A stretch of 64,000 nt of DNA from Apteryx mantelli (taxonomy: Eukaryota; Chordata; Aves; Apterygiformes; Apterygidae): contig NC_089980.1 of NCBI RefSeq assembly GCF_036417845.1, forward strand, positions 66,214,501 through 66,278,500, in the 5' to 3' direction. This document shows positions 60,601 through 64,000 of this stretch, piece by piece. Made by a program: the position numbers and the translations under genes. Numbering within the stretch: position 1 is the first letter of the stretch; each line of letters begins with the position of its first letter. The notes below the pieces were generated by a model, which was not told the origin of the DNA, made no database searches, and saw only the letters and a list, made by a program, of their open reading frames with translations.

Positions 60601-62844
60601 TCTGCCTCTGGTTTGTAAAAATGAGGAGTTCATCACAGCACATCAAGTGGCTGAGTCATAAATCAGCAGACTTTAGCAGCAGATTATAGAAATAAAAAAT
60701 AAAATTAAGAACTTGACTCTAAGATTGTTGCCATCTCTGAAACAGGGTCTTTCCAAAATGGTTGGGAGTCTTCTCTGCTTATGCTGCACAACTAATTATT
60801 CTGCATTTCCTGATAAATTTAGGTTAATTGAAGTAAACAATGATGCACAAGGGGAGAACTGGACAATTCCATTTTTAGATATTAATAATTCAGAACCATA
60901 TTTGAAAACAAAGGAGGGATATATACAATACATCATAGGGTTTTTTATTATACCCACTCACTGTCTATCCACCCACACAGAGGTCTGGATGCTGTTTCTA
61001 CTTGGAAACAATATAGCATCCTCATATCTGAGGCTTGTTTAAGTATACAGAAATACAGGATACGTTTACAAGATTTCAGTGTTTTAAGTGCAACCAGATG
61101 AGTCATTCTTTTTTTTCCTGCAACCAGATCAGCCTCTGAGTATTTAAAGTTGGTATTGACAAGCATTCATGCTTAGGATAACAGAAATTGTGTTTATCAG
61201 ATTACACAAAACTAGAGAAAACTCCTTTCTACTAATAATGTAGAAAATATTATTTTAGAATAAAGATCTGTCACCAAGCTCTCCATTTTAGTATTACGTT
61301 TGTCATCTCAATACTTTTGTATTGTAATTATTTATTTTGCTGTCCATTTAGGGCATGCAAAAAGCTTTTTGCTTTGGGATCAATCTGACATATTCTTTGC
61401 ACAATACTGTTACCTATGTGCTCTTTCTCACTGTGTCCCATGAGTAGACCATGTCCCTGACGCCAAGGTGGCCAGAACGCCAACAACTACCTGGAGGAGA
61501 AAAGGAAACGAGAAGAAAAAGAGAGGTGGAGGACATATCTGTTAGGCATGTATCTTTATCGCAGTCCAGGGCTGTGGTTTTATTTAAGGATTGATACTTT
61601 AGCTGCCTTTCAACCACTTCAGGAGTCATTTAGCTGGGGTGAAACAGGTTTCTAGGATTTTGTGCTTGCCCATAATCCTGAGCAACCTAGAGCAGCCTGC
61701 AATGGCATGAATATTGCTATGGCTATGCTGCTACGCATTGGCCTCGCTACCTCTTTACACCAGAAATCACCCCGGGGATGTATAGGGCTGAGGAAAGGTG
61801 TATGCAAGATTGATTTCACTTTCCTGGAGATCAGTCTAAATGCTACTCCATAAAAAATTCAACAAGATAGGGTTAACAACCTAAGGAGCCAAATTCAGCC
61901 TGGAGGAAGCAGATGAAATTCCAGCAAGAAACAGGGCTAAATTCAGCAAAGACCTAAGATATTCATCAGGTGGAAGAGGTAAACAGCTCAGCCCCTTCAA
62001 TGGAATTGTTTTAGGTTTATCCTGGTGAAGTGATGATCAGAATTTGGCTGGAGGGAGCTTTCTTTCTTTTATAGATATCTAGTTATTTTTTCTGCTGCCC
62101 AGACCATCTGTTCCATTGGTGCATATGCCATCATTCACACACCCACTGAATGCCAAATTAATCGAAGTCACACAGCTTACACCTCCCTTCTGACTTAGAC
62201 CAAACTATATTTTATACTAGCATAAAATATATATCAGAGCTATGTTTGCCCCCCTCACTTCTGAGGTGGAAAAGATAAACTTTGGATCTGATTCTGATCC
62301 CCTAAGGGATCAGGACAACCTAGAACCATCAGAACTGTAGTACCAGGTCCCAGCACAGCCCCTCAGTGGTGGCTGCCCACTGAGGAAAGAGACAGGAGTG
62401 GGGCAAGCACACAGCAACGCTGCCAAAGGCCACTCTGCCACGCTCCTGAGATCGCAGCTTAGGGAAATTCTGCATCTTTCTATCCAGTAGCCCTCAAATG
62501 GATGCACCTTCACAGACTCGTCTGGCTATCTTTTCAGCCCACAGAGAATTTGGTGCCCTCAGCCTCCTGTGGCAATGAGTCACACAGCTGAACTGTGGTT
62601 GTTTGAAGAAACATCTCCCTTTGCTTTCTTTGAACATGTCACTATGGGTTTTGGTTGATGTTCCTGTATTGGAAGACAGTGAACAGTTATTCACCGTTTG
62701 CTTCCTTCTAGCCACCTAAGGTTGTTTAGAATTTATCACACCCCCTCCCTGGTATTCTGGTCTGCCAGACAAAGGCTCCTACTCTGGCTAATCATTCGTC
62801 CCATACAAACTGTTCCATACTTTGGAGCATCTTTTTTTTCGTCC

Positions 62845-63500
62845 ACTTTTTTGAGCTGGGAGGAGGGAGAAAGAATAGCACACACTATTCAAACACAGTC
62901 ACATTATGAATCTATACAGTGGCATCATGATATTTTCTGTTTTGGTTTTTCTTTCTCTCCTAGCATTCAATTTGCTTTTTTAAATGCTACTGAGCACTGA
63001 GCTGACATTTTCATAGACCTATTTATAATAACCTCAAGATTGCTTTCCACAGTGGTGATAGCTATTTTGGAGCCTAACATTGCATACATAAAGTTTTTTT
63101 TTTTCCTCCTCTCATGTACATTACCTTACATTTATCAATATCGAATTTGGCTACCTTTTTTATTTCTAAGTCATTCTGTATTATGACATCCTTCTGCAGC
63201 TCTTAGCAGATGGCTTTAAATTTACTACTTTGAATAACTTAGTATTGTCAGCAAACTTACTTCATCTTGTCCCATTTTCCAGGTTGCTTATGACTAGATC
63301 CATCAGTATGTATTCCTGTGGGACTCCACTGGTGACCTTCCTCCACTGTGAAAGCGATCTTTTACTGTAATCCTTTGTGTCTTACCTTTTAACCATTTAT
63401 TTCTCCATTGGAGTACTTTCTTTTTATCCCATTGCAGCTTAGCTTCACTTTAGCTTTGGCCCACTGAAAAGGCAGCTTGATAACTTTCAGAGGAACTTGA
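62845..63500 (-). mobile_element. CR1-type non-LTR retrotransposon relic (RT 3' part)
   Basis: Read on the - strand this is the 3' part of a CR1 LINE. The reverse-transcriptase active-site region survives as KFADNTKL at 63258-63235, where the usual FADD carries N in place of the second D. The surrounding + strand text (cattaccttacatttatcaa, ttctgcagctcttagcagat, gtgggactccactggtgacc) follows the well-known antisense CR1 consensus as I recall it. Similarity extends left to about 62845 and perhaps further. Several short deletions and no open frame mark it as an old, 5'-truncated copy. Confidence 0.85.
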
Positions 63501-64000
63501 TGACTGTCTGTATCTGAAAGCAACTGAGTGGGACACTGTGGAGATAGGACCAAACCGAGATAGTTGCTTAAGAGAGAAAAAAATATGCACTGATAGTTCA
63601 TGTGGTGTGTATAGCATATAGTCCTATATATGAGTTTTGGAAGAAACTGATGCTCTTATATCACAATTCAGAAAATGCCATTTCTCCTGACAGTCATGTG
63701 TGGATGCCTGAGACAAACTGTGGTTGCATCTGCATGCCCCAAGGATGTCCATACTCAAACTGAAGGGGCACACAGACACCTATAGTAGCAAAGCACATAC
63801 CTGTCTGCAAAGATCTAGGTTTGCTCCACATTTGATCTGGGATTCACTGGGGCATATTGGAGCTATCTGGCAGTAGAGGAATATAATTAACTGTGCTTTG
63901 GGGACTGGACTTGTTGATCTGAGTTGATGCTAAGTGTGAGAAGGACTGTGGCCTGCAGAGATGGGGTCACTGATATGTGAGGTTGGGAGACAACTGAGTG
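63501..64000. other. Unassigned flank after CR1 relic
   Basis: About 500 bp of unique-looking sequence to the end of the window. Nothing recognisable is seen in it. Confidence 0.6.

Larger units (their letters stand above)
45721..62844. other. Upstream flank of LRP11, no recognised gene
   Basis: About 17 kb of mostly AT-rich sequence without a gene I can name. It holds a C-rich minisatellite (55872-56085), a C-rich tract (about 56700-57080), a TA microsatellite (57675-57692), and several short open segments with plausible splice signals treated as findings. In mammals the next gene in this direction is a RAET1/ULBP gene and then PPP1R14C; neither is visible. Confidence 0.55.

Noticed and set aside
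1..64000. CRISPR arrays, bacterial operons, tRNA or rRNA genes
   Set aside because: None seen. The sequence is clearly vertebrate nuclear DNA, and no cloverleaf-like or rRNA-like segments were noticed by eye.

Overview
This is 64 kb of vertebrate nuclear DNA, most likely from a bird and in any case from a sauropsid. It is intron-rich and mostly AT-rich, with one CpG island. It contains a CR1-type LINE relic and no primate- or rodent-type SINE/LINE-1 load. LRP11 spans only about 23 kb here, compact compared with what I recall of the mammalian gene. The species call is an inference; I cannot run a search.

Layout. Bases 1-13,742 carry the 3' part of PCMT1 (protein-L-isoaspartate O-methyltransferase) on the + strand: two internal coding exons, a far-downstream terminal exon and the 3' UTR. 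The sequence directly encodes both known C-termini, -RWK by reading through a donor and -RDEL by splicing to the last exon. After about 7 kb with no gene comes LRP11 (LDL-receptor-related protein 11) on the - strand, tail-to-tail with PCMT1. I could reconstruct its whole coding sequence: seven exons, all splice phases compatible, 497 codons plus stop, giving signal peptide, MANSC/MANEC domain, PKD domain, LDLa repeat, one transmembrane helix and a short conserved tail. Its first exon lies in a strong CpG island at 44.2-45.7 kb. The PCMT1-LRP11 adjacency matches the arrangement I recall from human 6q25.1.

The most striking feature is a nearly full-length Tigger1-like (pogo/Tc1-mariner superfamily) DNA transposon at 25,273-27,659, in LRP11 intron 5 and antisense to the gene. 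It has recognisable terminal inverted repeats, a flanking TA duplication, and a transposase frame with all three catalytic aspartates, broken by a frameshift. I know Tigger1 as a family of placental mammals, so a copy in a sauropsid would suggest horizontal transfer or an unappreciated wider distribution.

From 45.7 kb to the end no known gene is recognisable. This stretch holds a degenerate C-rich minisatellite (about 55.9-56.1 kb), a C-rich strand-asymmetric tract (about 56.7-57.1 kb), a CR1 fragment (about 62.85-63.5 kb, sense on the - strand), and several exon-like open segments with good splice signals (52.99-53.76, 54.8-55.0 and 57.24-57.32 kb). The last group could be an unannotated transcript or chance.
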